Assembly (NCBI RefSeq): GCF_000218565.1 | Contig: NC_015684.1 | Coordinates: forward strand, 744,001 to 808,000 | Length of the DNA: 64,000 nt | Reading direction: 5' to 3' | Source: Afipia carboxidovorans OM5 | GTDB lineage: Bacteria; Pseudomonadota; Alphaproteobacteria; Rhizobiales; Xanthobacteraceae | Part shown: positions 25,569 to 33,168 of the stretch, piece after piece | Layout of the letters: the number at the start of each line of letters is the position of its first letter | How positions within the stretch are numbered: the first letter of the stretch is position 1 | Notes under the pieces: model-generated | What the model saw: the letters and a program-made list of their open reading frames with translations, nothing else | The model's database searches: none | What the model was told of the DNA's origin: nothing | Translations under genes and position numbers: made by a program

Positions 25569-26366
25569 ATGAGTACCATGAGTACGCAGACGGGCAATCC
25601 GGTCGTTTGGGTCAGGGGTTTTACGCGGCGCGTATCGTTTGCATCGGGCACGGCCGCGTCGGTTCTCGCGGCGGCGCTACTCGCAACGCCTGCGTCCGCG
25701 CAGACATTGAGCTACGCCGCGCCGTCAGGTTTTTCGCAAAGCGCGCCGGCTTGGGGCGTGCAGCCGGATGCCGTGCAATCGCGCGATACGATGTCCGAAG
25801 ACGCCGCGTTACCGGATCGGCTGCGGCGCGCGGTGGTGAATTATCCGAGCCGCGAAGCACCGGGCACGCTGATCGTCGATACGCGCCACACCTATCTCTA
25901 TTTCATTCTCGGCAACGATCGCGCCATTCGCTACGGCGTCGGGGTCGGCCGCGAGGGCTTCACCTGGTCGGGCGTGCAGAGCATTTCGCGCAAGGCGGAA
26001 TGGCCGGATTGGCATCCGCCGGCGCAGATGATTGCGCGCCAGCCTTATCTGCCGCGCTTCGTCGCGGGCGGGCCGGGCAATCCGCTCGGTGCGCGGGCGA
26101 TGTATCTCGGCCATAGCGACTACCGCATCCACGGCACCAACGATCCCTCCACCATCGGCAAGTTCGTCTCGAGCGGCTGCATCCGCCTGACCAATGCGGA
26201 TGTCACCGATCTTTTCAGCCGCGTGAAGCTCGGCGCCAAGGTGGTCGTGCTGCCGAAGGGCAGTTCGCCGCAATTTGAAGCAAAACGCGCAAGGCCCGCG
26301 CAGGCTTCGTTCACCAGCGCGACAGGAAGGTCGCTCAAGCCGCTGCAACTGACGACGCTCAATTAA
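25569..26366 (+). CDS. L,D-transpeptidase (YkuD/ErfK family)
   Basis: The 265-residue exported protein has a basic N-terminus, a hydrophobic signal segment (about 25-45, ending PASAQ) and a YkuD domain (about 100-225). The active-site pattern is HGTNDPSTIGKFVSSGCIRL, with His and Cys catalytic. Such enzymes form 3-3 cross-links in peptidoglycan or attach proteins to it. The start at 25569 has GGAGG about 6 bases upstream. It is followed by the DUF2865 gene after 47 bases, in the same direction. Confidence 0.92.
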   Translation: MSTMSTQTGNPVVWVRGFTRRVSFASGTAASVLAAALLATPASAQTLSYAAPSGFSQSAPAWGVQPDAVQSRDTMSEDAALPDRLRRAVVNYPSREAPGTLIVDTRHTYLYFILGNDRAIRYGVGVGREGFTWSGVQSISRKAEWPDWHPPAQMIARQPYLPRFVAGGPGNPLGARAMYLGHSDYRIHGTNDPSTIGKFVSSGCIRLTNADVTDLFSRVKLGAKVVVLPKGSSPQFEAKRARPAQASFTSATGRSLKPLQLTTLN

Positions 26367-26413
26367 CAATCGGCCTGTAGGACGCGGTAACGAAAGAGTT
26401 GAAGGACAGTCGC

Positions 26414-27058
26414 ATGCAGGACAGCCGCAGATGGATCGCGCGCACGGTGTTTGCCGCAGCAAGCCTGATGATCGCAGCGGCGTTGCCGGGCTCGCCCGCC
26501 GCGGCTGGTGACTTCTTCTCGGATCTGTTCGGCGGCTTTACCTCGCCGCGTCATCAGGCGCCGTCGATGCCGTTCGGTCTGCCGTTCGGCGATGGTGACG
26601 TCGCGCCGCGTCCGCGTGTCGCCTCGGGTTCGGGCGCGGCCTATTGCGTGCGGACCTGCGATGGCCGCTACTTCCCGATCAGCGCGACCGGCGGCCAGAG
26701 CAAGGCCGAGACCTGCCAGAATCTCTGTCCGGCGAGCGAGACCCGCGTGGTGTTCGGGCGTGACATCGACAGTGCCGCCACCGAGACCGGCAAGCCGTAC
26801 TCGGCGCTGCCCAATGCCTTCCGTTATCGCACCGAGCTCGTGAGCGGCTGCACCTGCAACGGCAAAACCACGGGCGGCCTCGCGCATATCGATGTCAGCA
26901 ACGACCCGACGCTGCGCAAGGGCGATCTGGTTGCGACCGGTGATGGCACGCTGGTCGCCAATGGCGGTAAATCCAGGCAGACCCTGAAGACGAGCCCGGC
27001 CGAGAGCCGGACCGCGGCGTCGCGCTTCACCGGCATTCCGGTGATGGCGGCGCAGTAA
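26414..27058 (+). CDS. DUF2865 domain secreted protein
   Basis: The 214-residue protein has a signal peptide (RRWIARTVFAAASLMIAAALPG to AAAG). It then has the DUF2865 pattern: AAYCVRTCDGRYFPIS, further Cys in ETCQNLCPASETRV, and FRYRTELVSGCTCNG. Six conserved Cys suggest disulfides in the periplasm. DUF2865 is common in Rhizobiales and has no assigned function. It may be cotranscribed with the L,D-transpeptidase upstream, which hints at an envelope role. Confidence 0.88.
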   Translation: MQDSRRWIARTVFAAASLMIAAALPGSPAAAGDFFSDLFGGFTSPRHQAPSMPFGLPFGDGDVAPRPRVASGSGAAYCVRTCDGRYFPISATGGQSKAETCQNLCPASETRVVFGRDIDSAATETGKPYSALPNAFRYRTELVSGCTCNGKTTGGLAHIDVSNDPTLRKGDLVATGDGTLVANGGKSRQTLKTSPAESRTAASRFTGIPVMAAQ

Positions 27059-27091
27059 GGGACGCTGCTTATAGTCCTTCGTCTGATGCGT

Positions 27092-27116
27092 GGAACCGCG
27101 GGTTCCCGGCGGCGTT
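27092..27116 (+). promoter_or_regulatory. Exact sigma-EcfG promoter (GGAAC-N16-CGTT) for the 52-residue membrane protein
   Basis: GGAAC at 27092-27096 and CGTT at 27113-27116 have a 16-base spacer; the ATG at 27176 lies 60 bases after the -10. Confidence 0.78.
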
Positions 27117-27175
27117 GACGTGCGGGTGGCCGTTTGGGCCGCCACGGTCAACAACGGGACTTCACGGGAATTTTC

Positions 27176-27334
27176 ATGGCCCTGCTCATCAGCGCATTGA
27201 TTACCTTCGTCATCGTTATTCTGGTTCTCTATCTCGTCAACATGCTGCCGGTGGACGGGCGCGCGAAGCAGATCCTTCGCATCGTCGTCATCATCATCGG
27301 CATTCTGTCGCTGGTGCGATACATCACGCTGTAG
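27176..27334 (+). CDS. Thivi_2564-like small membrane protein, probable EcfG target
   Basis: The 52-residue protein has two hydrophobic helices (about 3-22 and 31-50) joined by a turn, NMLPVDGRAKQILR. This matches the small Thivi_2564-type membrane protein family of unknown function. The ATG at 27176 starts directly with the hydrophobic MALLISALITF; upstream in-frame extension has no family character. An exact EcfG promoter lies upstream, so this is a stress-regulated tiny membrane protein. Confidence 0.85.
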   Translation: MALLISALITFVIVILVLYLVNMLPVDGRAKQILRIVVIIIGILSLVRYITL

Positions 27335-27357
27335 AGCTCTCTCCACAGATCAATGGG

Positions 27358-27432
27358 TGTCATGCGCGGACTTGATCCGCGCATCCATCATGCAAAAGGG
27401 ATGGATTGCCAGGTCAAGTCCGGCAATGACAC
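27358..27432. repeat. REP-like palindromic intergenic element, copy 2
   Basis: A TCATGCGCGGACTTGATCCG-type hairpin (GCGCGGA/TCCGCGC around 27364-27382) is followed by a second, related hairpin (TTGCC..GGCAA, 27406-27426) that ends CAATGAC. The layout is the same as the copy at 1594. Confidence 0.7.
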
Positions 27433-27458
27433 GAGTATGAAAAATGACACGAGCATAA

Positions 27459-27486
27459 AAAAAGCCCGGCGTGAGCCGGGCTTTTT
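27459..27486 (-). terminator. Rho-independent terminator of malate synthase (possibly bidirectional)
   Basis: The stem AAAAAGCCCGGC/GCCGGGCTTTTT has a 4-base loop GTGA and A/T runs on both sides. In the minus-strand transcript it lies 22 bases after the glcB stop and ends in a U-tract; it could also stop plus-strand reading from the 52-residue gene. Confidence 0.9.
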
Positions 27487-27508
27487 GATTTCAGCAATCA
27501 GGAGAGCG

Positions 27509-29671
27509 TCAGGATGCGAGCTTTCGCGCCGCTTCCTTGATCTCGCGCCGCCGGGCGTGAAGGATGTGCTCGGTGTAGCCGTTCGGCTGCTCGCGCCCCT
27601 TGAAGATGAGGTCGCAGGCGGCCTGGAAGGCGATGCCGTCATAGCCGGGCGCCATCGGCTTGTAGTTCGGATCGCCCGCGTTCTGCTTGTCAACGATGAG
27701 CGCCATGCGCTTCAAGGCTTCCATCACCTGCTCGCGCTCGATCACGCCATGGTGCAGCCAGTTGGCGAGCAACTGGCTCGAGATGCGCAGCGTGGCGCGG
27801 TCTTCCATCAGACCGACATTGTGGATGTCCGGCACCTTCGAGCAGCCGATGCCCTGATCGAGCCAGCGCACGACATAACCGAGGATGCTCTGGCAGTTGT
27901 TGTCGAGCTCTTCCTTGACGTCGTCGGACGACCAGTTCGAGTTGGCGAGCGGAATGGTGAGGATGTCGGCGAGCTTGGCGCGCGGGCGCGATTTCAGTTC
28001 GTTCTGCCGCGCGTCGATATCGACGAGGTGATAGTGCATCGCATGCAGCGTCGCGGCGGTGGGCGAGGGCACCCACGCGGTGGCGGCGCCGGCCTGCGGA
28101 TGCGCGATCTTCTGCGCCAGCATGTCCGCCATCTTGTCGGGCGCGGCCCACATACCCTTGCCGATCTGGGCATGGCCGGGCAGGCCGTTGAGGAGGCCGG
28201 TGTCGACGTTGGAGTCCTCGTAGGCCTTGATCCAGATGCTCGACTTCATCTCGGTCTTGCGCACCAGCGGGCCCGCCTCGATCGAGGTGTGGATCTCGTC
28301 GCCGGTGCGGTCGAGGAAGCCGGTGTTGATGAAGCAGACGCGCTCCGCGGCGTTCTGGATGCAGTTCTTGAGGTTGACCGTGGTGCGGCGCTCCTCGTCC
28401 ATGATGCCGATCTTGAGCGTGTTCGCCGGCAGCGACAGGCACTCCTCGACGCGGCCGAACAGGCGCACCGTCAGCGCCACTTCCTCCGGGCCGTGCAGCT
28501 TCGGCTTGACGATGTAGACCGAACCGGCGCGGCTGTTGCGGCGCGCCTTGAGGTCGTGCAGCGCCAGCAGCGCGGTGATCGCGGCATCGAGAATGCCTTC
28601 CGGAATCTCGTGGCCATCGGCGTCGAGCACGGCGTCGGTGTACATGTGGATCGAGACGTTGCGCACCAACATCAGGCTGCGGCCGGGCAGTGTCAGCGGC
28701 TTGCCGTTGCGGCCGGTATAGGCGCGGTCGGCATTGAGCGCGCGATGCACGGTCTTGCCGCCCTTGTCGAATTCGGCTTCGAGCGTGCCCTGCATCAGGC
28801 CGAGCGTGTTGCGATAGATCAGCACCTTGTCCTCGGCATCGACGGCGGCGACGCTGTCTTCCATGTCGAGGATGGTGGTGACGGCGGATTCGATGATGAT
28901 GTCGTTGACGCCGGCCGGATCGTCCTTGCCGATCGCGCCGGTGCGGTCGATCGCGATCTCGATGTGCAGGCGATGGTTGACGAACAGGATCGCCGAGGGT
29001 GCCTCAAGGCTGCCCTTGTGGCCGATGAACTGCGCGGGGTCCTTCAGCTTGCTGGTGCCGTCTGCGAGCTTCGCGACCAGTTCGCCGTTCTCGATGGCGT
29101 AACCCGTGACGTCGGCGTGGCTGCCGTTCGCGAGCGGGATCGACTTGTCGAGAAACTCCTTCGCCTTGGCGATCACCTTGGCGCCGCGGCTCTTGTCGTA
29201 GCCGTTCTTCTTGTAGTTCGGGTCGTAGGGAATGGCGTCGGTGCCGTAGAGCGCATCGTACAGGCTGCCCCAGCGCGCATTGGCGGCGTTGAGCGAATAG
29301 CGCGCATTGCTGAGCGGCACGACAAGCTGCGGCCCATGAATGCGTGCGATTTCGTCGTCGACGTTCGAGGTCGTGACAAGCCTGGTCGGCGCCTCGGGCA
29401 CGACATAGCCGATCTCTTTCAGGAAGGCGGTGTAGGCGGCGAGGTCGAACGGCTTGCCGCGGCGGGCGCGATGCCACTCGTCGATCTTGGCCTGCAGGTC
29501 GTCGCGCTTCTGCAAGAGGGCGCGGTTGTCCGGGGCGAATTCCTTCACCAGCGTGGCGACGCCCTTCCAGAACGTTTCTGCGGAAATTCCGGTGCCGGGC
29601 ACGGCTTCTTTGTCAATGAAGTCTGCCAGGACGGGAGCGATCTTCAGGCCGGCGATGTCAGTGCGAGTCAT
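27509..29671 (-). CDS. glcB: Malate synthase G
   Basis: The 720-residue length equals that of malate synthase G (A-type enzymes are about 530). Typical stretches are ILDMEDSVAAVD, GRVEECLSLP, KIGIMDEERRTTVNL (catalytic region) and GHAQIGKGMWAAPD. It condenses glyoxylate with acetyl-CoA to malate in the glyoxylate bypass or glycolate use. The gene stands alone on the minus strand with its own terminator. TTTGCAAA-like boxes about 170-200 bases upstream are a plausible site for a short-chain acyl-CoA regulator. Confidence 0.97.
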   Translation of the reverse strand: MTRTDIAGLKIAPVLADFIDKEAVPGTGISAETFWKGVATLVKEFAPDNRALLQKRDDLQAKIDEWHRARRGKPFDLAAYTAFLKEIGYVVPEAPTRLVTTSNVDDEIARIHGPQLVVPLSNARYSLNAANARWGSLYDALYGTDAIPYDPNYKKNGYDKSRGAKVIAKAKEFLDKSIPLANGSHADVTGYAIENGELVAKLADGTSKLKDPAQFIGHKGSLEAPSAILFVNHRLHIEIAIDRTGAIGKDDPAGVNDIIIESAVTTILDMEDSVAAVDAEDKVLIYRNTLGLMQGTLEAEFDKGGKTVHRALNADRAYTGRNGKPLTLPGRSLMLVRNVSIHMYTDAVLDADGHEIPEGILDAAITALLALHDLKARRNSRAGSVYIVKPKLHGPEEVALTVRLFGRVEECLSLPANTLKIGIMDEERRTTVNLKNCIQNAAERVCFINTGFLDRTGDEIHTSIEAGPLVRKTEMKSSIWIKAYEDSNVDTGLLNGLPGHAQIGKGMWAAPDKMADMLAQKIAHPQAGAATAWVPSPTAATLHAMHYHLVDIDARQNELKSRPRAKLADILTIPLANSNWSSDDVKEELDNNCQSILGYVVRWLDQGIGCSKVPDIHNVGLMEDRATLRISSQLLANWLHHGVIEREQVMEALKRMALIVDKQNAGDPNYKPMAPGYDGIAFQAACDLIFKGREQPNGYTEHILHARRREIKEAARKLAS

Positions 29672-29842
29672 TTCAGTCCCATTCTCAACAACCGTCGGCG
29701 GCCATTCCGGAAAATGGAAGGAAATGTACGCCGAAATGCATTGGATTGGGGCGATCTAACGCGAAATCCTCCGCAAAGAGAAGCATTTTGCGGCACATCA
29801 AGTATTAGACGAAGGGTGCAGAGTTACGACTTCATGTTTCGA

Positions 29843-29873
29843 TTTTGCAAATCTTATTTTACAAAATTTACAA
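29843..29873. promoter_or_regulatory. TTTGCAAA-type boxes upstream of malate synthase
   Basis: TTTTGCAAA at 29843-29851 is followed by TTTACAAA at 29858-29865 and TTTACAA at 29867-29873, in an AT-rich patch. Repeated TTTGCAAA boxes are known operators of ScfR/PccR/RamB-type regulators of acetate and propionate metabolism. The gap 29672-29951 holds no gene. Confidence 0.35.
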
Positions 29874-29951
29874 TATGACTGAATGGTAGACCAATTTTGT
29901 CATGGGAAAAGGTGCGTGGGTCCCCTCGGGCGGTAAAACCGGCTCCTCCGT

Positions 29952-31874
29952 TCAGATATTGGCCGCGAAATCGGTCGGCTCCTCCCGCAGAACGTGTCGT
30001 GCGGTGAGCATGCGCTCGATCTCGGCGAGAGACTCGGCAATCGGGCGTGTTGCGGTGTCGAGCACGAGTTCGCAGACCGCGGGCGGCTGGTAGTCATTGC
30101 CGATGCCGGTGAAGGCCGGCAACTGCCCGGCGCGGGCCTTGGCGTAGTGGCCCTTGGGGTCGCGGCTCTCGCAGACCTCCGCGGAGGTGGCGACATAGAC
30201 CTCATGGAACAGATCGCCCGCGATCCGGCGGGCCTGCGCGCGATCGTCCGCGGCAGGCGAGACGGCGGCGACGATGGCGATATGGCCGTTGCGGGCGAGA
30301 TGGGCCGCGACTTCCGCGAGGCGGCGGATATTTTCGCGGCGATCTGCCGGTGAAAATCCGAGATCGCCGTTCAATCCTGCGCGCAGCGTGTCGCCGTCGA
30401 GCAGCACGGCCGCGCCGCCGCGCGTGAACAGGCGGCGCTCCAGCGCACGGGCGAGCGTCGATTTGCCGGCCGCGGGCAATCCGGTGAACCACACCACGGC
30501 GCCCGCGTGATGGTAGCGCGCGAGCCGTTCCTCCGGCTGCAGCGCGGATTCCACCGGCACGATATCGATCGGCGCGGCACGCTTGCCGGCTTCGATGCTG
30601 AGCACCAGTCCGCCGCCGGCGATGCGCCCGCCGATCTCGATCACGAGCCGGCCGTTGCGCGGATTGTCGGTGTAGGGATCGGCCGCGGCAGGCCGGGCCA
30701 GCGCGAGATCGATCTCGCCGACATGATTGCGGGCGATCGATGTGCTCTCGCGGCTCGTCAGCTCGCCGGGATCGACCGCCTGCTCGATGGCGACGACGCT
30801 TGCGCGCGTTTCCATCGTGCCGATGCGCACCAGCACGGTGTCGCCGGTCTTCAGCGGTGTCTCGTGCAGCCAGAAGATGCGGGCATGCAGCCGGTGGCTG
30901 TCGCGCGGCGCGGTCGCCGGATGCGCGATGACGTCGCCGCGCTCGAGAAACAGTTCGCGGTCGAGTGTGATGCCGACCGAACGGCCTGCGCCCTGCGCGC
31001 CGCTCACGGGCGTCACGGGCCAGCTCTCGACGGTCTTGATCTTCGCGATCTTGCCCGCCGGCATGATGACGATCTCGTCGCCGGGCGCGAGTTGGCCCGC
31101 CTCGATCCGTCCCGCAACGATGCGGCGGTCGTCGAACTTGTAGATCGCCTGCACCGGCAGGCGCAGCGGCAACTCCGTCAGCGCCCGCATCGGTGTCAGC
31201 GTATCGAGCGCGCCGACCACGGTCGGGCCGGTGTACCAGCCGATGCGCGCGGTGTTCGCCGCGACGCCATCGCCGTCGCGTGCCGAAATCGGAATGACGG
31301 CGGTGGGTGTCACGCCGAGCGTGGTGAGATGCTCGCGGATTTCGTGCGCGATTTCCTCGAAGCGATCCTGACTGAAATCGACGCGGTCCATTTTATTGAT
31401 AACGACGCAGACCTGCTTCACGCCAAGCAGATGCAGCAGATAGCCGTGGCGGCGCGTCTGGTCGCGCACGCCTTCCAGCGCATCGATGATGAGCACGGCG
31501 GCATCGGCCTGCGCCGCGCCGGTGATCATGTTGCGGAGGAATTCGGCGTGGCCGGGCGCGTCGATCAGCACGATGTCGCGTGCGGGCGTGCGGAATTGAA
31601 TCTGCGTGGTGTCGATGGTGATGCCCTGGTCGCGCTCGGTTTGCAGCGCGTCGAGCAGGAACGACCATTCGAACGGCATGCCGCGCCGCTCGCTGACGGC
31701 TTTCAGCATCTCGAGCTTGCCCTCGGGCAGGCTGTTGGTTTCATGCAGCAGGCGGCCGACCAGCGTCGACTTGCCGTGATCGACATGGCCGACGATCACA
31801 ATGGAAACCTGCGGACGCTCGGTTGTTTTCGCGGCGGTGCCCTTCACGGAATTCGGAGTGGCGAGGATATTCAT
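29952..31874 (-). CDS. cysNC: Bifunctional sulfate adenylyltransferase subunit 1/APS kinase (CysN-CysC fusion)
   Basis: The 640-residue fusion begins with CysN (about 1-440), a GTPase with GHVDHGKS, DAPGHAEF and NKMD. CysC (about 450-620) has Walker A GLPAAGKS. CysN drives ATP sulfurylase with GTP hydrolysis and CysC phosphorylates APS to PAPS. It is 18 bases downstream of cysD in the fdx-cysD-cysNC operon, which diverges from cysG-cysH. Rhizobial CysNC (NodQ-like) fusions have the same layout. Confidence 0.96.
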   Translation of the reverse strand: MNILATPNSVKGTAAKTTERPQVSIVIVGHVDHGKSTLVGRLLHETNSLPEGKLEMLKAVSERRGMPFEWSFLLDALQTERDQGITIDTTQIQFRTPARDIVLIDAPGHAEFLRNMITGAAQADAAVLIIDALEGVRDQTRRHGYLLHLLGVKQVCVVINKMDRVDFSQDRFEEIAHEIREHLTTLGVTPTAVIPISARDGDGVAANTARIGWYTGPTVVGALDTLTPMRALTELPLRLPVQAIYKFDDRRIVAGRIEAGQLAPGDEIVIMPAGKIAKIKTVESWPVTPVSGAQGAGRSVGITLDRELFLERGDVIAHPATAPRDSHRLHARIFWLHETPLKTGDTVLVRIGTMETRASVVAIEQAVDPGELTSRESTSIARNHVGEIDLALARPAAADPYTDNPRNGRLVIEIGGRIAGGGLVLSIEAGKRAAPIDIVPVESALQPEERLARYHHAGAVVWFTGLPAAGKSTLARALERRLFTRGGAAVLLDGDTLRAGLNGDLGFSPADRRENIRRLAEVAAHLARNGHIAIVAAVSPAADDRAQARRIAGDLFHEVYVATSAEVCESRDPKGHYAKARAGQLPAFTGIGNDYQPPAVCELVLDTATRPIAESLAEIERMLTARHVLREEPTDFAANI

Positions 31875-31892
31875 GACGATGCGCAGCCCCTC

Positions 31893-32687
31893 TCAGAGAT
31901 AACCGGCGACGCGCAGCCGCTCGAAGGCATCTTCGGTTTCGTGATCGAGTGCACGCCCGGCGCGCTCGGGGATTTTCGTGCTTTCGAGCTCGGTCAGGAT
32001 CTCGGCGATGCTCGATGCGTTTGATGCGACCGGGAAGGTGATGTCCTGATCGCCGAGCGAGCGATAACGCTTGCCGTTAGTCGCGAGATAAAGCGGGATG
32101 ATCGGAATGTTCTCGCGCTGGGTGTAGGCCCAGATGTCGGCCTCGGTCCAATGCAGGATCGGATGGATGCGCAAGTGAGCGCCGGCCGGCACCGAGGCGT
32201 TGAACTGATCCCAGAATTCCGGCGGCTGGTCGCGCACATCCCATCCGCCCTCCGTGCCTCGCGGCGAGAACACACGCTCCTTGGCGCGGGTCGCTTCCTC
32301 ATCGCGGCGAATGCCGGCGATCAGGCCGTCGAAGCCGTGCTTGGCGAGCGCAAGCTTCAAGCCTTCGGTCTTGCGCGCGGCAGAGCGGGCGGCAGGTGGC
32401 AGCGTCGGATCGACCGCCTCGACCGGCGGGCACGGCTCGATGCGCAGATCGAGCCCCCATTCTTTCGAATAGTGATCGCGGAAGGCATACATCTCCGGAA
32501 ATTTCTTTCCGGTGTCGACGTGCATGCAGGGGAACGGGACCTTGCCGAAGAACGCCTTGCGGGCAAGCCAGATCATGACGTTGGAGTCTTTGCCGAGCGA
32601 CCACAAAAGGGCCAGTCGTTTCAGGCGCGCGAAGCCTTCGCGGAGAATGTAGATGCTCTTGGCTTCAAGTTCATCGAGATGGTCCAT
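31893..32687 (-). CDS. cysD: Sulfate adenylyltransferase subunit 2
   Basis: The 264-residue protein is an N-type ATP pyrophosphatase/PAPS-reductase-fold enzyme. The PP-loop is seen as LLWSLGKDSNVM (family form SxGKDS), with GIRRDEEATRAKER and a C-terminal region ELESTKIPERAGRALDHE typical of CysD. It makes APS from sulfate and ATP together with CysN. It is somewhat shorter than many CysD proteins (about 300) at the N-terminus. It lies 20 bases after the ferredoxin gene. Confidence 0.95.
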   Translation of the reverse strand: MDHLDELEAKSIYILREGFARLKRLALLWSLGKDSNVMIWLARKAFFGKVPFPCMHVDTGKKFPEMYAFRDHYSKEWGLDLRIEPCPPVEAVDPTLPPAARSAARKTEGLKLALAKHGFDGLIAGIRRDEEATRAKERVFSPRGTEGGWDVRDQPPEFWDQFNASVPAGAHLRIHPILHWTEADIWAYTQRENIPIIPLYLATNGKRYRSLGDQDITFPVASNASSIAEILTELESTKIPERAGRALDHETEDAFERLRVAGYL

Positions 32688-32707
32688 GCGCCCTCATTGG
32701 TTCGTCG

Positions 32708-33025
32708 CTACTCCTCCGTGCCGGGGGCCAACGTGACGCGCAGGCCGTCGATCTCGGGAGTCATCAGGATCTGGCAGGCAAGTCTTGAATTCGGTTCGAC
32801 GAAGAACGCCCCGTCGAGCATGTCGATTTCCTCGTCGCTCGGCGGCGCGAGGCGCGCGGTCCATTCCGGATCGACATAGACGTGGCAGGTGGCGCAGGCG
32901 CACGCGCCGCCGCACTCCGCCTTGATGGAGAGGCCCCAGTCGCGGATGACCTCCATCACGCGCCAGCCCTCCAGGCTTTCCAGTTTGTGTTCTTTGCCGT
33001 CCCGGTCCTGGACAAGAAGATACAT
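32708..33025 (-). CDS. Adrenodoxin-type [2Fe-2S] ferredoxin
   Basis: The 105-residue ferredoxin has cluster ligands in CGGACACATC (Cys-x5-Cys-x2-Cys) and a final Cys in RLACQI. The start MYLLVQDRDG was chosen because the 27 residues upstream lie in the divergent operator. It is first in the fdx-cysD-cysNC unit, which suggests it carries electrons for sulfur reduction, possibly to a ferredoxin-dependent sulfite reductase encoded elsewhere. That pairing is inference. Confidence 0.9.
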   Translation of the reverse strand: MYLLVQDRDGKEHKLESLEGWRVMEVIRDWGLSIKAECGGACACATCHVYVDPEWTARLAPPSDEEIDMLDGAFFVEPNSRLACQILMTPEIDGLRVTLAPGTEE

Positions 33026-33056
33026 TTCCCGTGTTTCACTGATTGGGGAGGAAAAA

Positions 33057-33151
33057 ATTCTTCGACTGGATGGCTTTATAGGAGAATTAATTTCTGTTTG
33101 AAGCATCTAGAAGATACATATATAGAAATTAATTCTAGTCAATCGAAGAAT
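33057..33151. promoter_or_regulatory. Nested dyad in the divergent fdx-cysDNC / cysGH promoter region
   Basis: Two perfect inverted repeats are nested. The inner arms AGAATTAATTTCT (33083-33095) and AGAAATTAATTCT (33124-33136) are 28 bases apart. The outer arms ATTCTTCGA (33057-33065) and TCGAAGAAT (33143-33151) enclose them. The region is strikingly AT-rich compared with its surroundings and lies between start codons only 143 bases apart. It looks like a symmetric operator serving both operons. Confidence 0.65.
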
Positions 33152-33168
33152 CTCAACTCCGAGTTGCC

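Noticed and set aside
27353..29878. 841-codon plus-strand frame opposite malate synthase
   Set aside because: It is exactly antisense to a full-length, motif-complete glcB and is explained by GC-rich codon bias; its translation is Arg/Ala/Val-rich without domains.
30507..32024. 505-codon plus-strand frame opposite cysNC
   Set aside because: Antisense shadow; CysN and CysC motifs are intact on the minus strand.
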